Position numbers and translations under genes: made by a program
In this document: positions 1 to 8,505 of the stretch, in pieces
How positions within the stretch are numbered: the first letter of the stretch is position 1
How the letters are laid out: each line of letters opens with the position of its first letter
NCBI GenBank assembly: GCA_026713925.1
Contig: JAPONM010000018.1
Location: 1 to 64,000 of the forward strand
Source: Gammaproteobacteria bacterium
GTDB lineage: Bacteria > Pseudomonadota > Gammaproteobacteria > UBA4575
Length of the DNA: 64,000 bases
Reading direction: 5' to 3'
The notes under the pieces: model-generated
The model's input: the letters and a program-made list of their open reading frames with translations, nothing else
Told to the model about the DNA's origin: nothing
Databases searched by the model: none

Positions 1-130
1 CGATAATCCCAACCCCAAGCAACACTACGCCCGCCCATACCCATGGACCGCCGGCCAATACCCCAAATAATGTCGCTATGATCAGTAATGGCGCTAAAAA
101 ATACCGCACATTAATTAAAAATTTGCTCAT
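1..130 (-). CDS. AlkB-like membrane hydroxylase, N-terminal fragment
   Basis: The first 43 residues of a gene that continues beyond the left edge. The ATG at 130 is preceded by GGAG with a 6-nt gap, so the start is well supported. The visible part is a short basic-polar head followed by a hydrophobic segment that breaks at a GGPW turn, an arrangement like the N-terminus of alkane 1-monooxygenases and related di-iron membrane hydroxylases. None of the diagnostic histidine boxes lies inside the window, so the family call rests only on the first transmembrane hairpin. It is divergent from fabA. Other multi-pass membrane proteins remain possible. Confidence 0.4.
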   Translation of the reverse strand, partial: MSKFLINVRYFLAPLLIIATLFGVLAGGPWVWAGVVLLGVGII

Positions 131-153
131 CTCGGACTCCTAAAACTGTTACA

Positions 154-217
154 AGGTAGCTACCTAGATTTATGTAAAAAATAATATTTCTGTTATACCA
201 CTTTCACACCTAGGTAG
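154..217. promoter_or_regulatory. Palindromic operator-like sites between alkB-like gene and fabA
   Basis: A perfect 12-bp palindrome, AGGTAGCTACCT, lies at 154-165. Its right half begins the octamer CTACCTAG (160-167), which recurs in inverted orientation as CTAGGTAG at 210-217, inside a second short palindrome ACCTAGGT (208-215). The sites lie 24-87 bp upstream of the divergent AlkB-like start, in otherwise AT-rich sequence. This is the layout of a dimeric repressor or activator target. The regulator is not in the window and the role is inferred. Confidence 0.4.
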
Positions 218-459
218 TAAAGTATGCTCACCAGATTTAAGGAATGCCGTTCAAATCGCACTTATGGCATATACTGACACTTCTTCCAGGCTATAAAGTA
301 CACCCCTGTCAGGTGGTCTGAGTAAAATGGCCGCAATTTTCCAGACCGCATGAAATACAGCTTTTTGCTACACTTGAAAAAATAAATATCACTGAACCAG
401 CAAATCAAATTCATCTATACATGGATTAAACTTGTCTTAATGCCTGGGCTGCAGAATAC

Positions 460-975
460 GTGTCGAGAAAGAGTTCATTTTCATATCAGGAATTGCTGAC
501 CTGCAGTCATGGCGAAATGTTCGGGCCTGGCAATGCGCAACTGCCACTACCCAACATGCTGATGATAGACCGAATCACTAAGATTACTGACGACACAGGG
601 AAGTACGGGCGCGGCGAAATCAAGGCAGAACTCGATATCAAATCCGACCTGTGGTTTTTCAACTGCCACTTTCCAGGCGATCCTGTCATGCCTGGCTGTC
701 TGGGTCTGGATGCACTATGGCAGTTGCTCGGGTTTTTTATCGCTTGGAAGGGCGTTCCGGGCAGAGGCCGGGCGCTCGGCGTCAACGAAGTCCGCTTCAC
801 CGGCCAAGTGCTTCCCACAGTTGAAAAAGTGAATTACCAGCTAGACATCAAACGAATCGTCAAACGCGGTGCGACAATGGGTATAGCAGACGGCACGATG
901 TCTGCAGACGGCAGAAAAATCTATGTGGCAAAAGACCTGCGCGTGGGCCTGTTTCTGTCTACGAGTGGCTTTTGA
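460..975 (+). CDS. fabA: 3-hydroxydecanoyl-ACP dehydratase/isomerase FabA
   Basis: FabA dehydrates 3-hydroxydecanoyl-ACP and isomerises trans-2- to cis-3-decenoyl-ACP, the branch point to unsaturated fatty acids in the cytoplasm. The 171-aa length equals the usual FabA length. The hot-dog active-site stretch [13 protein letters not shown] carries the catalytic His, and the central helix [11 protein letters not shown] carries the partner Asp. The start is a GTG at 460, chosen because it gives the standard [16 protein letters not shown] N-terminus. No fabB follows, so it appears to be a single-gene unit. The 330 bp upstream are AT-rich and hold no gene. Confidence 0.95.
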   Translation: MSRKSSFSYQELLTCSHGEMFGPGNAQLPLPNMLMIDRITKITDDTGKYGRGEIKAELDIKSDLWFFNCHFPGDPVMPGCLGLDALWQLLGFFIAWKGVPGRGRALGVNEVRFTGQVLPTVEKVNYQLDIKRIVKRGATMGIADGTMSADGRKIYVAKDLRVGLFLSTSGF

Positions 976-997
976 GGCAGACAATCCACTGTATGGC

Positions 998-1417
998 TCA
1001 TTCGGCAACAAAGCCAATCTTGCCATGTGTGCCATCACAAAAAGGACGATTGTTGCTGTGCTGACAACGGCACAGGCCCCCGACCTTGCGAAGTATCTTT
1101 TGCTGGCAGGTATCCTCTATGCATGCAGCACCCCTGAAAATTAACGGTCCATTGGCCTGTACCTTGATTTCCAGGACGCCTTCATTCACCAGATTTTCCT
1201 GCGAGGCAGGCGGGGTGACAAATACACCATCATCCAGGAATCCGGTTTCCTTGTGCTGGCCGTCACAATAGGGCTTGTTCTTGGAATTTCCACAGCGACA
1301 CAGGTACAACTCCCCAGTCTTCTCCAGCAATACGCCATCACTGCCAACCAGTTCAAGCGTGCCGGTTATGTGCAGGGGCCCATTTTCAATGGAAGCTATC
1401 CTGTTTTCCTTGTTCAT
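998..1417 (-). CDS. Double CDGSH iron-sulfur domain protein
   Basis: A 139-aa soluble protein with two CDGSH-type [2Fe-2S] motifs. The first is CRCGNSKNKPYCDGQH (about residues 60-75) and the second CRCQHSNNRPFCDGTH (about 115-130). Each gives three Cys and one His for an acid-labile cluster. The N-terminal half has the small beta fold (NGPLHITG, later NGPLIFRG) repeated ahead of each motif, so the protein is an internal duplication. Bacterial members are thought to act in redox or Fe-S transfer; no specific partner is evident. It converges on fabA and follows pepN in the same direction. Confidence 0.85.
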   Translation of the reverse strand: MNKENRIASIENGPLHITGTLELVGSDGVLLEKTGELYLCRCGNSKNKPYCDGQHKETGFLDDGVFVTPPASQENLVNEGVLEIKVQANGPLIFRGAACIEDTCQQKILRKVGGLCRCQHSNNRPFCDGTHGKIGFVAE

Positions 1418-1465
1418 ATCAGTCTTGGATCAACGTGCGCATAGCATCAAGCATATTTACCTGAC

Positions 1466-4123
1466 TTAAGTAGAGGGCTTCAGGCTTTTCGACACAATTT
1501 CATATACATCCCCGGAAAGCCCCTGGTGTGACGCAATGTATTCTAGCTGCTCGTACATTTTCTGCCTGTAAGGCCCGGTAAATTTTTGCCAGCGTATCAA
1601 TGAGCGAGCCAAGCGCGATGCCACCTGGGGGTTTAATTCGTCCAGTACGATCACTTGCCGGGCAACAAACTCATATCCCCTGCCGTCAGGCTGGTGAAAC
1701 GCATAGGGATTTCGTCCTGCAAATACTCCGATCAGAGCATGTACCTTATTGGGATTCTGCAGATTGAATACCGAATGTTGCATCAAGTTTTCTACATTTT
1801 CCAGTACACCTGAAATCCTCGAAAGAGCGTGAAATGCCAGCCACTTGTCCATGACCAGCGTATCATGCTTCCACTGCCGCTCAAAAGAAGCAAGCACCTG
1901 TTCACGTTCCTCGCATTCCAGATGCAACAAGGCCTTGACCGCTCCGGCCTGTTCGGTCATGTTGCCCGCCCGTACAAACTGGTCCAGGGCAAGTTTTCGG
2001 TATTCCTTCCTGTTCAAGGTCACCAGCGGCTGCAAACTGACGTTCTGCAAGCCCCTGCGAGCCATCTCTTCAGCATTATACCGGTATTCAGCATCCCCCC
2101 GGTAACACGACTGGTAGATGCGGAGCAGATCCTGTTCCAGGTGTCGGGCAACGGATACTGAAAGATCATCACAGGCCGAGACAGCTTTTTGTACATCAAT
2201 CGGGTCAACATATTCTTCCAGATCTCTCTCATCCGGCAAAACAAGCAGTTCTGCCAGCAAACTCCGGGCTGGCTGACCGGATCGTATGGCATATGCCAGC
2301 GCCTCGTTCAGCACAGACACTGAGTCCGAACTGCTGACAGCACCTGTACCTGCCATCCACCCAAGCAAAACGTTTAATGCCAAACGGTTGCCTGCATTCC
2401 AGCGATTGAACGCATCCGGTGAATGTTTGAGCAGGAAGGCCAGCTGTTCGTCAGTATAATTGAAACGCATACGGACCGGCGCAGAAAAATCCTGCAGCAG
2501 GTCGGGTAACGGTTTCTCTTTGATGTTCTCAAACACGAAGGTTTGCCTCCTGTCCTTGACAAGCAGAACTGCATCCGTAGCGCCCTGGAGACAGCATGGG
2601 TCAGATTCCAGGGGCAACGATTTGCCGGTCGAGCCAAGCAATGAAGCCTTCACGGGCATCACCAAGGGCTGGCTGCTCTCATCGTCCTTGCCAGCCGGGC
2701 AAGACTGTCTGAACTCGAGCCGATACGTGCTTGATGCTTGATTCCACTGGTCTTCGACATACAACTCCGGTGTACCTGCCTGATCATACCAGTGCGTGAA
2801 CTGTGTCAGGTTCGTAGCATTTGCATCTCCCATTGCAGCTGCAAAGTCTTCCGTGGTCACAGCCTGACCGTCATGGCGTTGAAAGTACAGTTCCATGCCT
2901 CTACGAAACCCTTCTGCACCGAACATGGTCTGATACATGCGTACAATCTCTGCTCCTTTCTCATAAACGGTAAGGGTGTAAAAATTGTTGATTTCCTGAT
3001 AGGAAGCCGGGCGGACCGGGTGTGCCATGGGACCCGCATCTTCTGCGAACTGGTAGGTACGCAGATATCGTACATCACTAATCCGCTTCGCTGCCCTCGA
3101 GGTGACATCCGAGGTAAATTCCTGGTCCCTGAAAACCGTCAGCCCCTCCTTGAGACTCAGTTGAAACCAGTCACGGCAGGTCACACGGTTGCCTGTCCAG
3201 TTATGAAAGTATTCATGTGCGACCACGGCCTCAATGGTCATGTAATCGGCATCCGTTGCCGCATCGGGGCGTGCCAGCACACAGCTTGAATTGAAAATGT
3301 TCAAACCCTTGTTTTCCATAGCTCCCATATTGAAATCATCCACCGCTACAATCATGTAGATGTCCAGGTCACACTCCAGCCCGAAACGCTGCTCATCCCA
3401 GTGCATCGCTTTTTGCAATGAACGCAGGGCATGTGCACACTTACTGAGATTGTGTTGTTCCGTGTAGATACGCAAAACAATGTCCTTGCCTGACTCGGTG
3501 TGATAGCTGCCCTCCAGGTAAACCAGATCCGCTGCGACCAAGGCAAACAGGTAACAGGGCTTGGGGAAGGGATCCTCCCACACTGCATAATGCTGACCAT
3601 CATCGCAATCGCCCTGTTCCACGGGATTGCCATTGGACAGTAATACCGGATATCGGGCCTTGTCCGCCTGTATGCGCACGGTATACCTAGACATCACATC
3701 AGGGCGATCCAGAAAGTAGGTGATTTTCCGAAAACCCTGGGCCTCACATTGCGTGCAAAAATTCCCACCGGATTCGTACAGGCCTTCCAGCAAGGTATTG
3801 CTTTGCGGCGTGATTTCAGTCTGAATGTTCAACTCAAATTTTTCCGGCACCGCAAGAACGCGCAAACCCTGATCAGCGTGCACAAGTTGCAGGGCATCCA
3901 GGCGCTGTCCGTCCAGTTCAACATAATTCAGTTTCAGATTTTCACCATCCAGTTCCAGTACAGAACCCGGGTCATCCACCCCGGGGTTACGAATGAACTG
4001 CAACCTGGAGGTGACCACCGTAACCTCCTCTCCCAGCAGAAAATCCAGATAGACATGGGTAATCAGATAAGGTGGAGGTGTATAATCCTCCAGATATACT
4101 GCCTTGTGGGAAGCTTCTTTCAT
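1466..4123 (-). CDS. pepN: Aminopeptidase N (M1 family)
   Basis: A large cytoplasmic zinc aminopeptidase that removes N-terminal residues from peptides. The exopeptidase signature GAMEN and the zinc motif HEYFHNWTGN (HExxH), followed by the third ligand in SLKEGLTVF, are intact. The C-terminal half is the helical DUF3458-type domain of the gammaproteobacterial PepN class. An upstream extension to 4201 exists, but the ATG at 4123 starts the conserved region (MKEASHKAVYL), gives 885 aa close to the E. coli enzyme, and avoids overlapping the divergent trhO start. Nothing unusual is seen in the catalytic core. Confidence 0.95.
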   Translation of the reverse strand: MKEASHKAVYLEDYTPPPYLITHVYLDFLLGEEVTVVTSRLQFIRNPGVDDPGSVLELDGENLKLNYVELDGQRLDALQLVHADQGLRVLAVPEKFELNIQTEITPQSNTLLEGLYESGGNFCTQCEAQGFRKITYFLDRPDVMSRYTVRIQADKARYPVLLSNGNPVEQGDCDDGQHYAVWEDPFPKPCYLFALVAADLVYLEGSYHTESGKDIVLRIYTEQHNLSKCAHALRSLQKAMHWDEQRFGLECDLDIYMIVAVDDFNMGAMENKGLNIFNSSCVLARPDAATDADYMTIEAVVAHEYFHNWTGNRVTCRDWFQLSLKEGLTVFRDQEFTSDVTSRAAKRISDVRYLRTYQFAEDAGPMAHPVRPASYQEINNFYTLTVYEKGAEIVRMYQTMFGAEGFRRGMELYFQRHDGQAVTTEDFAAAMGDANATNLTQFTHWYDQAGTPELYVEDQWNQASSTYRLEFRQSCPAGKDDESSQPLVMPVKASLLGSTGKSLPLESDPCCLQGATDAVLLVKDRRQTFVFENIKEKPLPDLLQDFSAPVRMRFNYTDEQLAFLLKHSPDAFNRWNAGNRLALNVLLGWMAGTGAVSSSDSVSVLNEALAYAIRSGQPARSLLAELLVLPDERDLEEYVDPIDVQKAVSACDDLSVSVARHLEQDLLRIYQSCYRGDAEYRYNAEEMARRGLQNVSLQPLVTLNRKEYRKLALDQFVRAGNMTEQAGAVKALLHLECEEREQVLASFERQWKHDTLVMDKWLAFHALSRISGVLENVENLMQHSVFNLQNPNKVHALIGVFAGRNPYAFHQPDGRGYEFVARQVIVLDELNPQVASRLARSLIRWQKFTGPYRQKMYEQLEYIASHQGLSGDVYEIVSKSLKPST

Positions 4124-4194
4124 AATGCCTGCGTGTCTTGTTGAACATACAGCATAAGCAAAACCCGAATGAATTTCATTCCGTTGCACGACCC

Positions 4195-5052
4195 ATGACA
4201 AACCGAGTAACCAATATTGCAGGGTATCAATTCAAGACCATCACTGATGTTCACGGCGTACACAATCAGATTCAGACCCTGTGCGCGCAAACCCACCTGA
4301 AAGGTACGATATTCATAGGCCCTGAAGGCATCAACCTGGGCCTTGCAGGGAGCGGGGCAGACATCGAGTATGTGCTGCAGCGACTGGATAGCACCTGTGG
4401 CTTCGGACGGCTTCAGGTAAACACCACGTATTCCGACATGACCCCTTTCAAGCGCCTGCTGGTAAAGGTCCGTGAAGAACTGGTTCCGGCAAAGTCACTG
4501 CCTGCCATCTCGACGGCAGATTTTCCAGACCCTGCCCAGCCTGCCTACATCACCAGTGAAAGGCTCAGGCAGTGGTTCGATTCGGGGCAAGGGATGACCT
4601 TGCTGGATTTGCGCAACAGCTTCGAGTATGAACTGGGTAGCTTTGACCACGCAACACATCTTGGGTTGCGCCATTTCAGGGAACTGGGAAATGCCAGCAA
4701 CAGGCTTGCAAAACTGCCAAAAGACAGGCCCGTGGTCACATTCTGTACAGGAGGGATACGCTGTGAAAGAGGTGCACCGTATATCGCCCGGCAGGGCTTC
4801 GAGCAGGTATACAAACTGAAAGGCGGGGTGCTGGATTACCTGGGAAAATTCAAGGATCGGTGTTGGCACGGGGACTGTTTTGTATTTGATGACCGGGTCA
4901 CTCTTGATTGCAGACTCGAACCGACCTTTAAAAGGCTTTGTCGCAGCTGCCAGACGGCACTGAACGAAAATGAAACGCAATGCTGTGAAGCCTGCGCCCG
5001 GTCGGGGGCAGACAGCCGGTTGGCATATGGAACTGGTAGATATCTGCTTTAA
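4195..5052 (+). CDS. trhO: tRNA uridine(34) hydroxylase TrhO (rhodanese-like)
   Basis: TrhO hydroxylates U34 of certain tRNAs as the first step toward 5-(carboxy)methoxyuridine. The 285-aa protein has an N-terminal acylphosphatase-like half and a rhodanese domain with the reactive loop FCTGGIRCE, then the Cys-rich C-terminal tail (CRSC, CCEAC) typical of the YceA family. The in-frame reading extends upstream to 4138, but the ATG at 4195 gives the family N-terminus and is divergent from pepN. It overlaps tatD by 26 nt, so the two are probably translated together. Confidence 0.92.
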   Translation: MTNRVTNIAGYQFKTITDVHGVHNQIQTLCAQTHLKGTIFIGPEGINLGLAGSGADIEYVLQRLDSTCGFGRLQVNTTYSDMTPFKRLLVKVREELVPAKSLPAISTADFPDPAQPAYITSERLRQWFDSGQGMTLLDLRNSFEYELGSFDHATHLGLRHFRELGNASNRLAKLPKDRPVVTFCTGGIRCERGAPYIARQGFEQVYKLKGGVLDYLGKFKDRCWHGDCFVFDDRVTLDCRLEPTFKRLCRSCQTALNENETQCCEACARSGADSRLAYGTGRYLL

Positions 5053-5827
5053 CCTCACGAGCCATGCATTTCGTACTGACGAGACCCAAGTCATCGAACG
5101 TGCAAGGCAGGCAGGTGTGCGGGAATTTGTAGTACCCGGTTCAAGCGTGCCGGACAGCGAACATGCCGTGCAGCTCAGCGGACAGTACGAAGGTGTCTAT
5201 GCCACCGCGGGCATCCATCCACATCTTGCAAGGGAATTTACAGATCAGTCTCTGGCTGAACTGGACAAGCTTGCTGTACATGAAAAAGTGGTAGCCATCG
5301 GCGAAGCAGGACTTGACTATAACCGGAACTATTCCAGTCCAGACTGTCAGAAAACGGCGTTTCAGGCCCAGCTCGAGCTGGCGACAGAACTCGGCTTGCC
5401 TGTTTTTCTGCACCAGCGCGATGCGCATGCCGACTTTTACCGCATTCTGGCCAGGTTCCGAGACCGGCTCGAAAATGTGGTTGTACACTGTTTCACCGGA
5501 ACCGCCCGAGAGCTCGACTGCTACATCGACCTGGACTGTCATATTGGCATTACTGGCTGGATTTGTGACGAACGCCGGGGGCAGCATTTGCATGATATTG
5601 TCCACCACATCCCGGTGAACCGCTTGATGATCGAAACCGATGCACCCTACCTGCTGCCCAGAAATCTGCCTGCGGATGCAACTTTCCCGAAACCCAAGGG
5701 AAGGCGGAACGAGCCGGCATACCTGCCTCACATACTGCATACGGTAGCGGACTGCCGTGGAACCCCCCGGGAACAGACTGCCGTGGAAACGGCCCGTGCT
5801 GCCAGAGAATTCTTCTCGATAAGGTAA
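5027..5827 (+). CDS. tatD: TatD-family metal-dependent hydrolase
   Basis: A TIM-barrel metallohydrolase of the TatD DNase family (3'-5' exonuclease activity in characterised members). Motifs in order: an N-terminal VDICFNL where most family members have DxHxH/N, the GIHPH metal-site segment, GEAGLDYNRN, FLHQRDAH, VVHCFTG and the terminal ETDAPYLLPR. The start at the ATG 5027 places the first strand at residue 3, as expected, and lies inside the 3' end of trhO. The divergence of the first metal motif (VDICFN) is normal for the TatD sub-branch. Confidence 0.93.
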   Translation: MELVDICFNLTSHAFRTDETQVIERARQAGVREFVVPGSSVPDSEHAVQLSGQYEGVYATAGIHPHLAREFTDQSLAELDKLAVHEKVVAIGEAGLDYNRNYSSPDCQKTAFQAQLELATELGLPVFLHQRDAHADFYRILARFRDRLENVVVHCFTGTARELDCYIDLDCHIGITGWICDERRGQHLHDIVHHIPVNRLMIETDAPYLLPRNLPADATFPKPKGRRNEPAYLPHILHTVADCRGTPREQTAVETARAAREFFSIR

Positions 5828-5882
5828 GGGTTCTCTCAAACTGGATATGGTCTGTATCAACCCTGGCTGCTATAGGTAAACC

Positions 5883-6200
5883 ATGGTAGTCCAAGACGGT
5901 ATCGAACATAAAATCCAGGGTGCGTTGCATCCGGTTTTCCTGGAAGTGGCCAACGAAAGTCACATGCACAATGTACCGCCAGGATCGGAATCCCATTTCA
6001 AGGTCACCGTTGTAAGTACGGAGTTTGACGGGAAGCTTCCGGTGGCCAGACACCGCATGCTGAACCGGTTGCTACAGGAAGAACTGGCAGGTTCCGTACA
6101 TGCCTTGTCGCTGCATACCTTCACGCCTGAAGAATGGCAGGAAAAACAGGGTACTACCCGAATGTCTCCGCCTTGCCTGGGCGGATCAAAATCCGGTTAA
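5883..6200 (+). CDS. bolA: BolA-family protein
   Basis: A 105-aa BolA-like protein. BolA proteins pair with monothiol glutaredoxins in Fe-S trafficking and can act as regulators. The family core is clear: SHMHNVPPGSESHFKV, then the RHRMLNRLLQEEL helix and HALSLHTFTPEEW. It starts 55 nt after tatD and overlaps the convergent hypothetical gene by 4 nt at its end. The symbol is by family resemblance; IbaG-type members are shorter and lack this C-terminus. Confidence 0.88.
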   Translation: MVVQDGIEHKIQGALHPVFLEVANESHMHNVPPGSESHFKVTVVSTEFDGKLPVARHRMLNRLLQEELAGSVHALSLHTFTPEEWQEKQGTTRMSPPCLGGSKSG

Positions 6201-6598
6201 TTCGCCTCGTTATCCACCCCCTGCGAGAGGCGGTCCAGCGCAGCTTCCATGTGAGATGGTTTCACGGGGTATGGGTACGTGGCAAAAAACCTGTAGCGAG
6301 CGCATAACTTGTCAAACTGATGGGCATATTCACGCTCGAAAAAAACAATAAGCCGCATCTGCGGATTCTGCTGGGCCACTGCGATCAGGGACTCCAGGCT
6401 GCTGGTACGGTCCCTGAAGTCAGACTGGTAGTTGAACTCCGCAACCACTACCTGGGGCTTGAGGTTCTTCAGCTTGCCGAGTGCCTTGCGCATGCTGAAC
6501 ACGACATGGGTCACATACCCGTAACGCCTGTAGAGAGGGCCAAAATCAGGGTAACCACCCAGTTCGATAACCGAGAGCAGTGATTTTTCAGCAGGCAT
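6197..6598 (-). CDS. Conserved hypothetical protein, receiver-like fold
   Basis: 133 aa with no recognised name. Alternating hydrophobic strands (LSVIELGG, KPQVVVAEFNY, MRLIVFFE) and amphipathic helices suggest a Rossmann or receiver-like alpha/beta fold, but the phospho-acceptor Asp pocket of CheY proteins is not evident. There is no signal peptide or membrane segment. It is convergent with bolA (4-nt overlap) and co-directional with the Nudix gene upstream. No function is proposed. Confidence 0.7.
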   Translation of the reverse strand: MPAEKSLLSVIELGGYPDFGPLYRRYGYVTHVVFSMRKALGKLKNLKPQVVVAEFNYQSDFRDRTSSLESLIAVAQQNPQMRLIVFFEREYAHQFDKLCARYRFFATYPYPVKPSHMEAALDRLSQGVDNEAN

Positions 6599-6623
6599 GT
6601 GCTTCGCTTTTCATGCGCACGAA

Positions 6624-7193
6624 TCATCGGTAACGAATGATTTCAACATCATGACCTGCCTGCCTGCGCATGTCGCCATAATGCAGGGGGAAACTGTTCT
6701 TCTGCTTATCTTCGAAATACAGTTCCAGGCTTTCCCGGATAACCGGAAATGCTATCTCTTGCCACGGGACATCATTTTCATTCATGAGCGCCACTTCTAG
6801 GCTTTCCGCTCCCGGGCTCGCGTTCCCTTCCACCAGCACTCCCCGGAACACCATATACACCTGATTGATATGCGGCAGACTGTACAGGCTGTACAGGGTG
6901 AGACCCTCTACCTTGGCTGTGGCTTCTTCATGCGTCTCGCGTGCGGCGGCCTCCGACACGGTTTCCTCATTTTCCATAAACCCGGCAGGAAAAGTCCACT
7001 TGCCATAACGTGGCTCGATCGCCCGTTTGCACATCAGAATCCTGTCTTGCCATTCTGCTATACACCCTGCAACGATTTTGGGATTGTGGTAGAAGATTTC
7101 ATGACAGGACGCGCAAACGAAACGGGGCCTGTTATCGCCTTCTGGTATGGCCGACGTAATCTGTGCAGAACCGCAACTGCTACAAAATTTCAA
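6624..7193 (-). CDS. NUDIX hydrolase with N-terminal zinc ribbon
   Basis: A Nudix pyrophosphohydrolase of the NADH-pyrophosphatase-like group. A zinc ribbon, CSSC ... CASC (near residues 4-30), is followed by the Nudix box GFMENEETVSEAAARETHEE, with the final RETHEEAT carrying the metal-binding glutamates. The reading frame is open to 7259, but the region before the ribbon overlaps the upstream sulfurtransferase; the TTG at 7193 starts the typical KFCSSCGS head and is preferred. It lies 23 nt after sseA. Substrate unknown: NAD(H), ADP-ribose or related nucleotides are possible. Confidence 0.85.
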   Translation of the reverse strand: MKFCSSCGSAQITSAIPEGDNRPRFVCASCHEIFYHNPKIVAGCIAEWQDRILMCKRAIEPRYGKWTFPAGFMENEETVSEAAARETHEEATAKVEGLTLYSLYSLPHINQVYMVFRGVLVEGNASPGAESLEVALMNENDVPWQEIAFPVIRESLELYFEDKQKNSFPLHYGDMRRQAGHDVEIIRYR

Positions 7194-7216
7194 ACGATCA
7201 CCCAGTCCCGGAAACG

Positions 7217-8065
7217 CTAACTTCCAGTTGCTACAGGACGCGCCGGGTCTCTGGACCATTCACTCCATGACCCGACATAGAGACGTGTCCAAGGGAATCC
7301 AGCAATCCTCGTTGCAAGAATATTGTGACAGGCTGTCACCCCTGAGCCACACATGTTGATAACCTGCCCCGCCTGGCACCCTTCAAACACGGATTCAAAC
7401 CGCTGGTTCAGTTCACTGGCAGACAAAAACATTTTTTGCGGTCCCAGATTGCCTGCGAACGGATAGCTCAGCGCTCCCGGGACATGTCCCGGCACCGGGT
7501 CGCTCTTCTGGTCCTTCGCGGTGAAGCGCTCACTGGACCGTGCATCCGTCAGCCGGATATCCCCCTGATCAAGGCGGTGCTGCACAAAATCGATATCCAC
7601 CCACATTCCGCTGTCCGGTGTACCTGAAAACGTGCTCCGTGGCCGGGTACGCGTTTCTGTCTGCAGGGGGCGTCCGCCTGCGGTCCACTTTTCGATTCCG
7701 CCATCCAGCACGCAAACATCCGTGTGGCCTACCCAGTTCAGCAACCACCACATGCGTGCAGCAAAGGCCCCTGACATGTCATCGTAACAGACAACCTGGG
7801 AATCATTTTGTACACCCCATGCGCAGAGTTTTTCCACAAACGTACTGGCATCGGGTAACGGATGACGTCCTGACGTTTGTGTCATCGGTGAAGCCAGATC
7901 ATGATCCATGTTTGCAAACTGGGCACCCGGGATGTGGCCTTGCCTGTACTTGTTCAGGCCACCGTTCGGATCCTTGAGCAAGAATCTGCAGTCAAAAACG
8001 AACCAGTTTTCATCATCCAGGTTCTTGCCCAAATCTTCCGCTGAAATAATTGTTTGATAGCGCAT
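7217..8065 (-). CDS. sseA: 3-mercaptopyruvate/thiosulfate sulfurtransferase
   Basis: A tandem-rhodanese sulfurtransferase of about 282 aa. The N-terminal domain has the structural DCRF...GHIPGA pattern, and the C-terminal domain has the active cysteine in the loop MCGSGVTAC, the CGSG(V/I)TA form favoured by 3-mercaptopyruvate sulfurtransferases over the CRKG form of thiosulfate rhodanese. The ATG at 8065 is preferred over the ATG at 8077 because GAGGA lies just upstream of it. Located in a run of minus-strand redox genes; it could also supply sulfane sulfur, which suits the sulfur-oxidising context. Confidence 0.88.
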   Translation of the reverse strand: MRYQTIISAEDLGKNLDDENWFVFDCRFLLKDPNGGLNKYRQGHIPGAQFANMDHDLASPMTQTSGRHPLPDASTFVEKLCAWGVQNDSQVVCYDDMSGAFAARMWWLLNWVGHTDVCVLDGGIEKWTAGGRPLQTETRTRPRSTFSGTPDSGMWVDIDFVQHRLDQGDIRLTDARSSERFTAKDQKSDPVPGHVPGALSYPFAGNLGPQKMFLSASELNQRFESVFEGCQAGQVINMCGSGVTACHNILATRIAGFPWTRLYVGSWSEWSRDPARPVATGS

Positions 8066-8097
8066 CGTGGTCCTCATAGTCGACAGGTGAATCCATT

Positions 8098-8505
8098 TTA
8101 TCTTTTTTTGCGTCCAACTTTAAATTTCTTCATGATCGACACATATTCCCGGCATGGTATGGCATCGAGAGACTGGTAGTGCTGCATGGCCTGATCCAGT
8201 AACAGGAAAATGTTGTCAACGCTCTTCGCAGACGGATGCATGACATCCCGGGCAAGCCCGAGCAGACCCCCGAACTGGATTTTGACATACACACTGTGCG
8301 GCGTTTTCAGCAGATCATCCTGTGCATCAAAAGCCTCCAGGCCCGCTTCCTTGAATTTCTCCAGCAGATGCCCGCACCGGGTGCTCGCATCTTCGGACAC
8401 ACACGAGATATCAGGGCCTGCCCGCCGGGTCACCATGCGTGCTTTCTCGCAGGCATAGTCCTCCCGGATCATGGTCGGCGCAAAACTGCATTTACAATCT
8501 ATCAT
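8098..8505 (-). CDS. Cysteine-rich hypothetical protein, paralogue of the gene at 55917
   Basis: A 135-aa soluble protein of no named family. Several cysteines occur in the first third (CKC, then single Cys near residues 18, 36 and 45 from the chosen start), followed by helical stretches, a KIQFGGLLGL segment and a very basic tail ending KVGRKKR. The start at 8505 is chosen because its ATG overlaps the stop of the preceding reductase gene as ATGA, the mark of translational coupling. The same architecture (C...C...C, KIQxGGxLGL, basic tail) appears in the protein at 55917-56378. A metal- or Fe-S-binding accessory role to the adjacent reductase is an inference. Confidence 0.7.
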   Translation of the reverse strand: MIDCKCSFAPTMIREDYACEKARMVTRRAGPDISCVSEDASTRCGHLLEKFKEAGLEAFDAQDDLLKTPHSVYVKIQFGGLLGLARDVMHPSAKSVDNIFLLLDQAMQHYQSLDAIPCREYVSIMKKFKVGRKKR

